Shown here: positions 55,252 to 63,676 of the stretch, in pieces
How the letters are laid out: every line of letters starts with the position of its first letter
Numbering within the stretch: the stretch's first letter is position 1
NCBI RefSeq assembly: GCF_001427785.1
Contig: NZ_LMHM01000016.1
Coordinates: 421,246-485,245, forward strand
DNA length: 64,000 nt
Direction: 5' to 3'
DNA from: Lysobacter sp. Root690
GTDB taxonomy: Bacteria; Pseudomonadota; Gammaproteobacteria; Xanthomonadales; Xanthomonadaceae
The notes under the pieces: generated by a model
What the model was told of the DNA's origin: nothing
The model's input: the letters and a program-made list of their open reading frames with translations, nothing else
Databases searched by the model: none
Translations under genes and position numbers: made by a program

Positions 55252-55932
55252 TCAACTCGCACGTGCACTCGGCGTTAGTGGCACGCGCGTATCGGGGCGC
55301 GACTGCGTCGCGATCTGCATCGTCGTGATCGCGTTGATGATCTCAAGGAATTCGCGCGAAAACGCCGCGAGATAAAGCTTCCCATCGACCCGGTGGAACA
55401 CCAGGAACGGATACACGTCGCGCTGCAGTTTTCCGCCGGCGGGCGCCTTCAGTTCTGCGCGCTTGAACGACTTGCGCAGGAATTCGTCGACCCGGTCGCC
55501 GTCGTCCCAGGCCTTGGTGTAGACGATCTCCACCGACTGTTTCGCCAGTTTCTTGTGCAGCTTCTCTCCGGGCAGCGAGCCGCCGTCGCCGGCGAAATCG
55601 CTGTTCTGGATCGCCGTGGCCAACAACACGCCGGCCGGGGTGACGTACTTCGCTCGGTCCGGCGGAAACAGGGTGTGCTTGGCGTACAGCTCATCCAGCG
55701 CGTTATCGGCGATGCCTTCGGCCCACAAGGACGTGTTGAACGCCTGCGCCGCGGTCCATGGCGTCGCGCCGGGCTCAGCACGGTTGTCGGCTTGCGCGGC
55801 CGCGCGATAGTCGGCGACGAAGCGCCCGCGCCATTCCTCGAACTCCGCGCGCGTGACCGGCGCGGCGCACGCCGTACCGGTCGTCGCGACCAGGATCAAG
55901 GAAAGAACCACAAGTTGGACCAATAGTTTCAT
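55252..55932 (-). CDS. Exported protein of the phospholipase set
   Basis: A 226-residue protein with a clear signal peptide (MKLLVQLVVLSLILVATTGT, cleavage near ACA). The mature part includes VTRAEFEEWRGRFVADYRAA, NTSLWAEGIADNALDELYAK, VLLATAIQNSDFAGDGG and VYPFLVFHRVDGKLYLAAF. No family recognised. It is the last gene of the vgrG-3, phospholipase, membrane protein, exported protein run; Tle5-type phospholipases act in the periplasm and their immunity proteins are periplasmic, so this is the leading immunity candidate. ATG 55932 fits the signal peptide; a longer frame upstream does not. Confidence 0.62.
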   Translation of the reverse strand: MKLLVQLVVLSLILVATTGTACAAPVTRAEFEEWRGRFVADYRAAAQADNRAEPGATPWTAAQAFNTSLWAEGIADNALDELYAKHTLFPPDRAKYVTPAGVLLATAIQNSDFAGDGGSLPGEKLHKKLAKQSVEIVYTKAWDDGDRVDEFLRKSFKRAELKAPAGGKLQRDVYPFLVFHRVDGKLYLAAFSREFLEIINAITTMQIATQSRPDTRVPLTPSARAS

Positions 55933-56023
55933 GATCTCTCGCCGGAATTCGTAACGGGGACCATCATCGCGTCTCAACCTGTCCCAGAGTGAATGCCTGG
56001 GCAAGCGCAAACCAGAACGAGGC

Positions 56024-56353
56024 TCACGTTGGCGCCGCCGGCCGCAGGAACAACGAGACCAGGCACGCGAGCGGCGCGGGCCCGACGACGAACAGCAACT
56101 GAAATACAGGGTAAACGAAGCTGCGATCCTTGCTCGCTACCGCCGCGCCGATCGCCAACATACCTCCGGCGACCACCAAAAACACGAGACTGGACCACCA
56201 CGCAACGTTCGCGAGCGCATAGTCCGGCGGTGATTTCGCGAATCTCGCGAACAGCAACAGCACCGTCGCCAGCGGAAACAGCAGCCACAACGCGTAGCGC
56301 ACGAAGTTCAGCGCTCCGGTGAATGCGAAAAAGAACGCGGTGAATGTTTCCAT
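56024..56353 (-). CDS. Small polytopic membrane protein
   Basis: A 109-residue protein with three or four membrane helices (FTAFFFAFTGALNFVRYALW, LLFPLATVLLLFARF, WWSSLVFLVVAGGMLAIGAAV, VYPVFQLLFVVGPAPLACLVSLF). No family recognised. It lies 38 bp after the phospholipase gene and 91 bp before the exported protein gene in the same direction, so it is probably part of the cargo set, perhaps as an accessory or second immunity factor. Confidence 0.65.
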   Translation of the reverse strand: METFTAFFFAFTGALNFVRYALWLLFPLATVLLLFARFAKSPPDYALANVAWWSSLVFLVVAGGMLAIGAAVASKDRSFVYPVFQLLFVVGPAPLACLVSLFLRPAAPT

Positions 56354-56391
56354 GTGGGCGCCGATGATATCCCGTTCGCTCAGACCTGCTC

Positions 56392-58665
56392 TCAGACTTG
56401 CTCGGTGATTCCGGTGGTCTCGGGAACCTCCGGCTCAGCCGGGACCTCGTTCCTCGCGATCATCGTGCTCGCGCCTAGCGGCGGCGGCGGCGTCTTGGCC
56501 TCCTTGCTCCCCCACTGCAGCGGCATTTCGACGAAAAAACCCTTGATATTGGCCAGTTCGGCGCTCGCCTTGGCGATATTGTGCTTGCCTCCCGACATGT
56601 AATCCGGGTCGAGCGGCGGAGTCCAGGTCAAGTCCAGTTCGCCTTTGCGCTTGTAGTGCTCGCGGCCCTCGGCCAGGGTGCCGAACGAATCTCTCGGGGT
56701 GTGCAGAAATACCTGGTTGTAGATCTTTCGATTGGCGACGGCCAGATCGCGCAAGGCTTTGATCGAGGCTTTCTCCAGCGGCCGCTCCAGGTCGATGCCC
56801 GCCGGCAAGCCCTGCTTCTTGATACCGGTCGTGGCTTGATCGACGCTCATGCCGAAGTGCTTTTTCCAGATCTTCATGCGCAGATCGCGAGCGAACTTCC
56901 GGGTCACGATGCGTATGCCCTGTCCCACATCGGTCATGGCGGCACCGCTGTCGTCGACCACGACGGCCGCCAACTCGGTGTCGCCGTTGCCGTTGAGGCT
57001 GCGATCGTTGACGTTCGCGCTGCCGATGATCGCCACCGCATCGTCTACGATCATCAGCTTGGAATGGATGTAAACCATCTCCGTCAGCATGAAGTCCTTG
57101 GTATGGCCGAAGTTGCGCAAGTTCAACACCGTGACATAGTCGCGCCACTTGTTTTCCATGCCCAATTCCTTGGCCAGCGCATCGTAACCCCAAGCCGTGC
57201 GCACCGGCACCGAATCGCCCGCGTCTTTGAATTTCTTGAAGATCAGGTACATGGTGATGTTGCGGATCAGCGCATGCTGCCCTCGCCGAGTGCCTTGCAG
57301 GGCCCACCAGGCTTGCGACGCGGTCGCCTCGTCTTCGAGCAGCCCTTCTGGATGCTCGGGAAGAACGATCCAGATATGGAACGGCCGATTGGCGTTGATG
57401 GCGCGCCTGACCGCTTCGCTCAACTCGTGCACGATCTGGTTTTTGGCCGGACTTTGGGTCATCTTGTCGTCCACGCCGCAGTCGGACACGAAGAACTGGT
57501 TCTCGATATAGATATAACCCTGCGCCGCGCGAATGCTGTTGATCATCGCATCGCGAATACTGGTCTGATGTTCGCCGGCCCAGGCCTCGCGCGTCTTAAC
57601 CAAGGTTTCGCGGCGCTTTTGATTCGGTTGTTTCCAGTCGTCGGTAACGTAGCTGCCGCGCCGCCAGATATTCAGTTCGTCCCTCAGCTGCTCGCTGGAT
57701 GCGGACCTGCAAACCTGCACCGTCGTGGTGCCGCCGCCCTTTTGCAGCGGATCGACCAGGCTCTGCGTGCCGCCCAGGTCGTCGAACCAGCTTTTGGTCA
57801 GGGCGCCGTCCATGAAATTCGTGCCCGTGCCCGCGAAACTGTTCCAGCGCAGCACGAAATTGACGAAGACGTCGAACGCGGCCGGACCCTTGATGCGCAG
57901 CGCGATGTCCTGCCAGGGCTGGCGCGGCTGGCAGCTTTCGTTGAGCACCTCCCTCTTGGGAGGCCACATGAAACCGGGCCTGTGCCCGACCCAATTGGTC
58001 AGCTTCACTTCCTCGGCGTTCATTCTGCGTCCGCGCGAGACCTGTCCGTTGTAGGCGTCGTTGAGGACGTGGATCTTCGGATCGATGACGACGTCGAAGG
58101 TATTGGTGTCCCAACGCCCATAGGCCAGGTCGATACCGCCGACGAAAGCGACCGATCCGTCGACGATGACCGTCTTTTGATGATGGGAGAAATACGCGTT
58201 GGAGTCCTTCGATCCCCACTTCACCACGGCGCGGCCGGTGTTGGCGTTCTGCAGCATGACCTTCATCGAGCCCTTGCCCGTGGGCAGGCTGTCAAGACGC
58301 GTTCGCGTGATTTCTTCGTGGGTGTCGACCGCCATATTGATCGCGTCGTACAGCATCACCCGCACATGCACCCCGCGGGCCATGGCGTCGGCAAGCAACT
58401 CGGTCAAGCGACCGGGATGGCCCGCCACGCCGCGCTGATCCAGTTCGACGTCCGAGTCGACTTGCCAGCCGGTGATGAAGATGAATTTTTTTGCGCCACG
58501 GATCGCATCGGCGACCGCTTTCATGTAGTCCTTGCCGGTCACGTACGCGGTGCAGTCGTTGCCATAGCGCGGCAGGGCGTACGGCTTTTCGAGGTCGAAG
58601 TATTGATTGGTGACGGCCGCGATGGTGTCCGGCGTCAGCGGCGCGGTGTAGCGATCGGAAGACAT
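56392..58665 (-). CDS. T6SS phospholipase D effector, Tle5-type
   Basis: A 757-residue phospholipase D with two HKD motifs: HHQKTVIVDG (His162, Lys164, Asp169) and IHSKLMIVDD (His534, Lys536, Asp541) followed by GSANVNDRS. Such T6SS enzymes (PldA/Tle5) cleave phosphatidylethanolamine or other head groups from target membranes. No signal peptide, which fits delivery by VgrG. It starts 31 bp after vgrG-3, with AAAAGGA before ATG 58665. The C-terminal ~90 residues (after DPDYMSGGKHNIAKA) form a Pro-rich tail. Two small exported or membrane genes downstream probably protect the producer. Confidence 0.92.
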   Translation of the reverse strand: MSSDRYTAPLTPDTIAAVTNQYFDLEKPYALPRYGNDCTAYVTGKDYMKAVADAIRGAKKFIFITGWQVDSDVELDQRGVAGHPGRLTELLADAMARGVHVRVMLYDAINMAVDTHEEITRTRLDSLPTGKGSMKVMLQNANTGRAVVKWGSKDSNAYFSHHQKTVIVDGSVAFVGGIDLAYGRWDTNTFDVVIDPKIHVLNDAYNGQVSRGRRMNAEEVKLTNWVGHRPGFMWPPKREVLNESCQPRQPWQDIALRIKGPAAFDVFVNFVLRWNSFAGTGTNFMDGALTKSWFDDLGGTQSLVDPLQKGGGTTTVQVCRSASSEQLRDELNIWRRGSYVTDDWKQPNQKRRETLVKTREAWAGEHQTSIRDAMINSIRAAQGYIYIENQFFVSDCGVDDKMTQSPAKNQIVHELSEAVRRAINANRPFHIWIVLPEHPEGLLEDEATASQAWWALQGTRRGQHALIRNITMYLIFKKFKDAGDSVPVRTAWGYDALAKELGMENKWRDYVTVLNLRNFGHTKDFMLTEMVYIHSKLMIVDDAVAIIGSANVNDRSLNGNGDTELAAVVVDDSGAAMTDVGQGIRIVTRKFARDLRMKIWKKHFGMSVDQATTGIKKQGLPAGIDLERPLEKASIKALRDLAVANRKIYNQVFLHTPRDSFGTLAEGREHYKRKGELDLTWTPPLDPDYMSGGKHNIAKASAELANIKGFFVEMPLQWGSKEAKTPPPPLGASTMIARNEVPAEPEVPETTGITEQV

Positions 58666-58696
58666 ATACGTCCTTTTAATGCTTTGCGATTGCTGT

Positions 58697-61600
58697 TTAG
58701 ACGTCCACTTCGGGCTTGCGCTTGAACAGGCCGAGCGCCTCGGCCTCGTGCGCGGCCATCTCGCCGAGGAACTCCTCGCGCAGCATGTCCATGCCCCGTC
58801 CGTCGCTAGCGAAATTCAGCGCATCGAGAATACGCTTGGCGTTGTGTTGTTCAGGCGCAGTGCTCCATCGGGTCGGAGTCAAGGGCATCGCCGTGAGACC
58901 ACTGACCAGCCAGACCCGCCCGGCGGATGACGCCGCGCGCTGATACAACTGCTGCTGCTGAGCCTCGTCGAGCGAAATTTCTCCATCGCCGCCGAGCGTG
59001 CCGGAGGACAGTGTCTCCTCCCAATGCTCCTTGGCGAACACCAGCGCATTGACGCCGCCGTTCTTACCGGGTTGCCCCGCCTGCCCGTCAACCAGCACGA
59101 TGTCCCAGGCCTGCCCTTCCGGCGCGACGCCGTGAACGCCGGGGATGTCCAACAACTTCAAACCGAATTTGATCGGTTCGAGTTTGGAGGTCGGGTATAC
59201 GGGCAAGGGGTAGCTCATCTGCGCCGGCCCCACGAACGACTTCTTGGCCGCATGCACCGTAATCGTGCCCGGACAGCTGATGACGATATTGCCGCCCTCG
59301 ATGGTCACGCTGGCGCCGCCGGCGGTGGCCAGATGGATGGTCTTGCCGGCCGCCAGTTCGACCTCGGCGTTGGCCGAGACGATCTTGAGCTGATCGCGCG
59401 ATTGCAGGCTGAGTTGATCGTGCTGGGCTTCGAATTCCAGCTTGCCGCTGCCGGCCACCACGCTTAGGGCCGGGTCGTTGCCGGCCGATGCGCCTTCCAC
59501 CGCATTCGCCAGCCAGCCGATCGCTTGGCCGGTGTGGATGCGCAGGTCCTTGGCGACGGCGAGGTTGCTCGACTGGCCGCTGGCCAGAGTCAAGGTTTCG
59601 CCGGCCGCCCATTGCAGGCTTTGCCCGGCGATGAAGCCGACGCCGGCGGGTGCCGCCAGGCCCAGCAAGGCGTCGCCGCTGTGCGGGACCTTGCCGTCGC
59701 CCGCATCGGCCTTGCGCTCCGGCGCCTGGCCGAGCGCGCCCTCGAAGCTCGCGCCGTCGACCGTGGTCCTGGCGCTGGTCAGCAACGCGCGCAACGGCGG
59801 TTGATCGCCGATCAAGGCCGATTGACCCGCCTTGGTCACGCCTTCGTGCGCGGCGAGCTTCACCGTCTTGTGGGTGCCCGCCACTTTCGACAGCACTTCG
59901 CCCAGTTGGCTGGCCTGCTTCAACAGCGCGGTCGCCGCGATGGTTTCGCCGGCCGGGGTTTCGCCGTTGATGTCGTAGGCGCTGATCCACAGACCGGCCT
60001 GAGCGCGCACCGCGCCCCATTGGTCGGTGCGCAGTTCGAAGCCTTCGCCGCGGAAGCTGCCTCGGTAGTTGTCGGCCTGATGGATCAGGTGGCCCAGGTT
60101 GAGCTGGGTCGCGGCCTGGGTGGTAGCGAGTTGCAGGCGCAGTTGCCGGTCGCTGTCGTCGAACACCAGCCGGTTGTGGCCGCCGCCGCCGAATTCCTTG
60201 GACTTGATGCCGACCAGCGCGGCGGCATTGCGATGGCCATCGGCGTCCTGGCTCATGCCGTGCCAGGCCGGCGCATGGCCGCCCACGCTGTTGGCCTGGG
60301 CACTGGGGCCGTGGTCGCTGGCCTGCGCGTACACGGCCGCGTCGCCGTCGCGCGAGCCCTCGCCGGGGGTGGCAAGCACGCCGGCCTCGCCTTGACCGTT
60401 GTACAGCGCGCCCACGATCACCGGCCGGTCGATATCGCCGTCGAGGAACGCGACCAGCACTTCCTGGCCGATACGCGGCAGGAACTGGGTGCCGACGCCG
60501 GGGCCGGCATAACGCTGGGCCACGCGCAGCCAGCAACTGTGGTTGGATTCGGCCTGATTGGAGCCGGCCTGATTGGAGCCGGTGTCGCCGCCGCTTTGCT
60601 GGAAGTGGAATTTGACCCGCAGCCGCCCCAGGCGGTCGCAATACAGCTCATGTGCGCCCTGCGGGCTGGTCGCGCCTTCCGGGCCGACCACGATCGCGGT
60701 CTGGTAGCCCGGCGCGGTCGGACGCGGGTTCAAGCGCGCGCCGGTGCCGTCGTGCAGAACCGGTCGCCACGGTTGTTCGCGCGGCACGGCGACGAAACTG
60801 TTGGCGTAACCGACCGCTTCGGCGCGCGCCAGCACCGCGTTCCAGGCCGAATCCGATGCGCCCGGCAAGGCCCTCAGCGGGACCCGCGGCGCCGCGCCGA
60901 AACGCGCGCTGATGCCCTCGGTCACGCTCTTGGGCAGGTTATTGACGCCGGCGTGTTGCACCGCCACCAGCAGCGCTTCGCGCGGTGTGTCGGCTTCCGA
61001 TTGCGGCGCATCGGTCAATGCGAACCAGGTGCCGCTGCGGAACGTGCGCACCGTGCCGCGGCCTAGCCAGAGCGTGCGTTCCGACGCCCTCGCCTGCGCC
61101 AGCAGGCCGGCGTAACGCTCGGCCTCGGCGCGATCGGCGAAGGCATACAGGCCGACCGGATCGTAGACCTCCAGTTGCGCCGCGGCGTCGTCCTGATCGC
61201 CCAGCGGCACGCTCGCCACCTGGGTCTGCAGGCCTTTGTAGTCGCCGCTGAGCAAGGTCAGCGCGTTCGATGCGATCCGCCGCACCGCGCCGAAGCTCTG
61301 CACGGTGTCGCTGTCTTCGGTGGTGTCGCTGCGGTGGAAGCGGGTCGCGCCATACACGGCGTCGCTGGCTTCCTGCGGGCTTTGTCCGCTCTGCGCGAAC
61401 AGCACCATGCGATGGCCGCCCGGCGCGTCGGCATCTTCTTCCAGCCGCCAGCCGAGGCCTTCCTCGGCCAGCAGGCGATCGACGAAGGCCGCATCGGTCT
61501 CGCGGTATTGAACGCAGTAGCTGCGCGGCCGCGCGGCGGCCAGGAACGGGCCGGCTTCGTCGCTCCACTGCCACACCGCCAGCGGCGTGTACGCGGCGAA

Positions 61601-62020
61601 CACCGCCTCGACGATCTCGGCGACGGTCTTGTCCTGGTACACCCGGCTGTGGCGGCCCTGGCTCAGCAGCCAGGTCCACGGCACCAGGCATAGCCGGTAG
61701 CGCGCGAGCCCGCCTTCGCTGCCCAGACACTGCGCTTCGCGCACCAAGCCCGAACGCAGCGTCTGGCCGCCGTCGGCGAGTCGGGTATTCAATACGGCAT
61801 GGCGTCCGAGGAACGCGTCCAGCGGACGCCGCGCGTCGACCGACAGCACGTCGATCCACCATTCGAAGCCGCCCGACAAGGCTTCCCAGCCCTGCCAGCG
61901 CTCCACGGCCCAGTCTTCGCCGGCGCCTTCGTCCTGCGGCAACGCCAGCGTGTACAACCGCTGCGCACCGATGAAACGAGACAATCCCGCCAGAATCTGC
62001 TGCATTCCTTCGCTGCTCAC
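58697..62020 (-). CDS. vgrG: VgrG-3 with long C-terminal extension
   Basis: A 1107-residue spike. The gp27 part (CVQYRETDAAFVDRLLAEE) is followed by the gp5 OB fold (LGRLRVKFHFQQSGG, WLRVAQRYAGPGVGTQFLPR, LVAFLDGDIDRPVIVGALY) and DUF2345 (VTIEGGNIVISCPGTITVHA). A ~170-residue extension follows (YPTSKLEPIKFGLKLLDIPG to LGLFKRKPEVDV) with no match I know; it may hold the phospholipase. The OB fold has a short tandem repeat GSNQA-GSNQA encoded by near-identical 15-bp units. The GTG at 62020 is chosen because AAGGAGAAGGG precedes it; the next ATG (62005) has its purine run too close. Confidence 0.93.
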   Translation of the reverse strand: MSSEGMQQILAGLSRFIGAQRLYTLALPQDEGAGEDWAVERWQGWEALSGGFEWWIDVLSVDARRPLDAFLGRHAVLNTRLADGGQTLRSGLVREAQCLGSEGGLARYRLCLVPWTWLLSQGRHSRVYQDKTVAEIVEAVFAAYTPLAVWQWSDEAGPFLAAARPRSYCVQYRETDAAFVDRLLAEEGLGWRLEEDADAPGGHRMVLFAQSGQSPQEASDAVYGATRFHRSDTTEDSDTVQSFGAVRRIASNALTLLSGDYKGLQTQVASVPLGDQDDAAAQLEVYDPVGLYAFADRAEAERYAGLLAQARASERTLWLGRGTVRTFRSGTWFALTDAPQSEADTPREALLVAVQHAGVNNLPKSVTEGISARFGAAPRVPLRALPGASDSAWNAVLARAEAVGYANSFVAVPREQPWRPVLHDGTGARLNPRPTAPGYQTAIVVGPEGATSPQGAHELYCDRLGRLRVKFHFQQSGGDTGSNQAGSNQAESNHSCWLRVAQRYAGPGVGTQFLPRIGQEVLVAFLDGDIDRPVIVGALYNGQGEAGVLATPGEGSRDGDAAVYAQASDHGPSAQANSVGGHAPAWHGMSQDADGHRNAAALVGIKSKEFGGGGHNRLVFDDSDRQLRLQLATTQAATQLNLGHLIHQADNYRGSFRGEGFELRTDQWGAVRAQAGLWISAYDINGETPAGETIAATALLKQASQLGEVLSKVAGTHKTVKLAAHEGVTKAGQSALIGDQPPLRALLTSARTTVDGASFEGALGQAPERKADAGDGKVPHSGDALLGLAAPAGVGFIAGQSLQWAAGETLTLASGQSSNLAVAKDLRIHTGQAIGWLANAVEGASAGNDPALSVVAGSGKLEFEAQHDQLSLQSRDQLKIVSANAEVELAAGKTIHLATAGGASVTIEGGNIVISCPGTITVHAAKKSFVGPAQMSYPLPVYPTSKLEPIKFGLKLLDIPGVHGVAPEGQAWDIVLVDGQAGQPGKNGGVNALVFAKEHWEETLSSGTLGGDGEISLDEAQQQQLYQRAASSAGRVWLVSGLTAMPLTPTRWSTAPEQHNAKRILDALNFASDGRGMDMLREEFLGEMAAHEAEALGLFKRKPEVDV

Positions 62021-62318
62021 GCCCTTCTCCTTGCGCGCGCACGGACCGTGTCGTCCCGTGCCAGCCTCGGCAGGCCGCCTCCATGGCGACCTCTCCCGCA
62101 AGGTCCCAGTGTATCGGAACCGGCGGCCGGTAGAAGACCCGGGCCCGGCGCCCGACCGCGGCCTTGAAACCGTGACTTGCTGGGCTTTTTTTACACCCGG
62201 ATTCAGCCAGATTCCGAGCAAAACCCGCCCTCGCCGGCCCGAAGCCGCCGTGCGCCGCGACGCCGGCGCCGCGTTCTGTAGAATCCGAAGCGTCTTTCCC
62301 GCACTTCAATGGACTGTC
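62021..62318. other. Divergent intergenic region, vgrG-3 and tssA
   Basis: 298 bases between divergent starts. GC-rich with one T-rich stretch (TTTTTTTACACCC near 62187). No gene and no clear promoter hexamers. Confidence 0.4.
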
Positions 62319-63377
62319 ATGCAGGATCTGGAAGAGTTGTTGGCGCCGATTTCCGACGCCGCCCCGTCAGGCGCGGATATGTCGTTCTCGATCGAGTACG
62401 ACGTCATTCAAGAGGCGCGCCGCGCCGACGATCCCTCGCTGGAACAGGGCGAATGGGTCACCGACCTGAAAGTCGCCGACTGGCAATCGGTGGCCACCCA
62501 AACCACCAAGCTGCTCAAGACCAGCACCAAGGATCTGCGCCTGGTGTCGTGGTGGATCGAGAGTCAAACCCAGATCCACGGCTTCGCCGGCCTGGCCCGC
62601 GGCTACCGCCTCGCGGCCGCGTTGTGCGAGCGCTTCTGGGACGATATCCATCCGCAGGCCGAGGACGGCGATCAGGAACAACGCATCGGCAACCTGGTGT
62701 GGTTGCTCGAACATTCGACCAAATGGTCGCGACGCCTGCCGCTTATGCAATCGCCGCAGGGGCGCTACGGCATCGCCGACATCGAACTCGCGCACGCGCG
62801 CCGCGGCAGCGAGGACGGCAACGGCCCCACCGTCGAACAGATCGAGTCGGCGCGGCGCGCCACGCCGCGCGAGTACTACCTCAAGCTGATCGAGGTCGTG
62901 CCCGATTGCCGCGAGGCGCTGCGCGAACTCGAACAGATCATCGACGCCCGCCTGGGCCACGAAGGACCGAGCTTCGCCCAGGCGCGCGAACAGCTCGAGC
63001 ACCTGGTCGACACCACCCGCCGCTTCGCCCGCGAGGCCGGCGTGTTGATCGACGGCATCGCCGCCGATCCGCAATCGCCGGGCGAACGCATCGACGGCGC
63101 ACTCGAAAGCGACACCGCGCCGGTGCGCAGCCAGCCCCCCGCCTCACCGCCCGGCGCGATCGAGTCGCGCCGCGACGCGATCGTGCAACTGCGTCGCGTG
63201 GCCGAGTTCTTCCGCCGCACCGAGCCGCACAGCCCGGTCGCCTACCTCGCCGACAAGGCCGCTCGCTGGGGCGAAATGCCGCTGCACGTGTGGCTCAAGC
63301 GCGTGATCAAGGACGAGAACACGCTTAGTCAGATCGAGGAGTTGTTGGATAGCAACGACGGCGGCAACAACGACTAG
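62319..63377 (+). CDS. tssA: T6SS protein TssA (ImpA family)
   Basis: A 352-residue protein that primes baseplate and guides sheath and tube polymerisation. The N-terminal ImpA domain is clear: DLEELLAPISDAAPSGADM, VADWQSVATQTTKLLKTSTK, DLRLVSWWIESQTQIHGFAG and LCERFWDDIHPQ. The short C-terminal block SPVAYLADKAARWGEMPLHV and LKRVIKDE matches the shorter TssA class. ATG 62319 begins MQDLEE. A factor-independent terminator follows at 63403, so tssA is probably monocistronic. Confidence 0.95.
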   Translation: MQDLEELLAPISDAAPSGADMSFSIEYDVIQEARRADDPSLEQGEWVTDLKVADWQSVATQTTKLLKTSTKDLRLVSWWIESQTQIHGFAGLARGYRLAAALCERFWDDIHPQAEDGDQEQRIGNLVWLLEHSTKWSRRLPLMQSPQGRYGIADIELAHARRGSEDGNGPTVEQIESARRATPREYYLKLIEVVPDCREALRELEQIIDARLGHEGPSFAQAREQLEHLVDTTRRFAREAGVLIDGIAADPQSPGERIDGALESDTAPVRSQPPASPPGAIESRRDAIVQLRRVAEFFRRTEPHSPVAYLADKAARWGEMPLHVWLKRVIKDENTLSQIEELLDSNDGGNND

Positions 63378-63402
63378 CTTCGGTCGGCCCCCGCACCTGT
63401 GG

Positions 63403-63427
63403 AAACGCCGCCTCAAGGGCGGCGTTT
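63403..63427 (+). terminator. Rho-independent terminator after tssA
   Basis: Perfect 10-bp stem AAACGCCGCC / GGCGGCGTTT with a 5-base loop TCAAG, closing in a TTTT run, 25 bases after the tssA stop. The A-rich left arm would let it work on both strands. Confidence 0.85.
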
Positions 63428-63676
63428 TGCATCCCCGGTATCGAGCACTTGTAGCCTGCCATTTATCCCGAACGATCCGGATGCGTCACGTCCAGACAAC
63501 AACATAACGCTTCCCGAGCGCCATCAGCATCTGATACGCAGGAGGGTTTCGGACGCAGACTCGCTGGAGCCATTCGTTCTTTCGCCTGGCACGCGAAGGC
63601 GCGATGAGGCCGCCATTCAAGCCTCAACTTCCTTCGCAAGATCGGCCACGTCTTGAGAGCAGGCCCGCCAGTTGAA

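Noticed and set aside
55034-55375. 113-codon frame on the plus strand after the immunity candidate
   Set aside because: Runs into the exported-protein gene on the other strand and has shadow-like composition.
56581-58725. 714-codon open frame on the plus strand
   Set aside because: Antisense to the phospholipase gene, whose HKD motifs settle the true frame.
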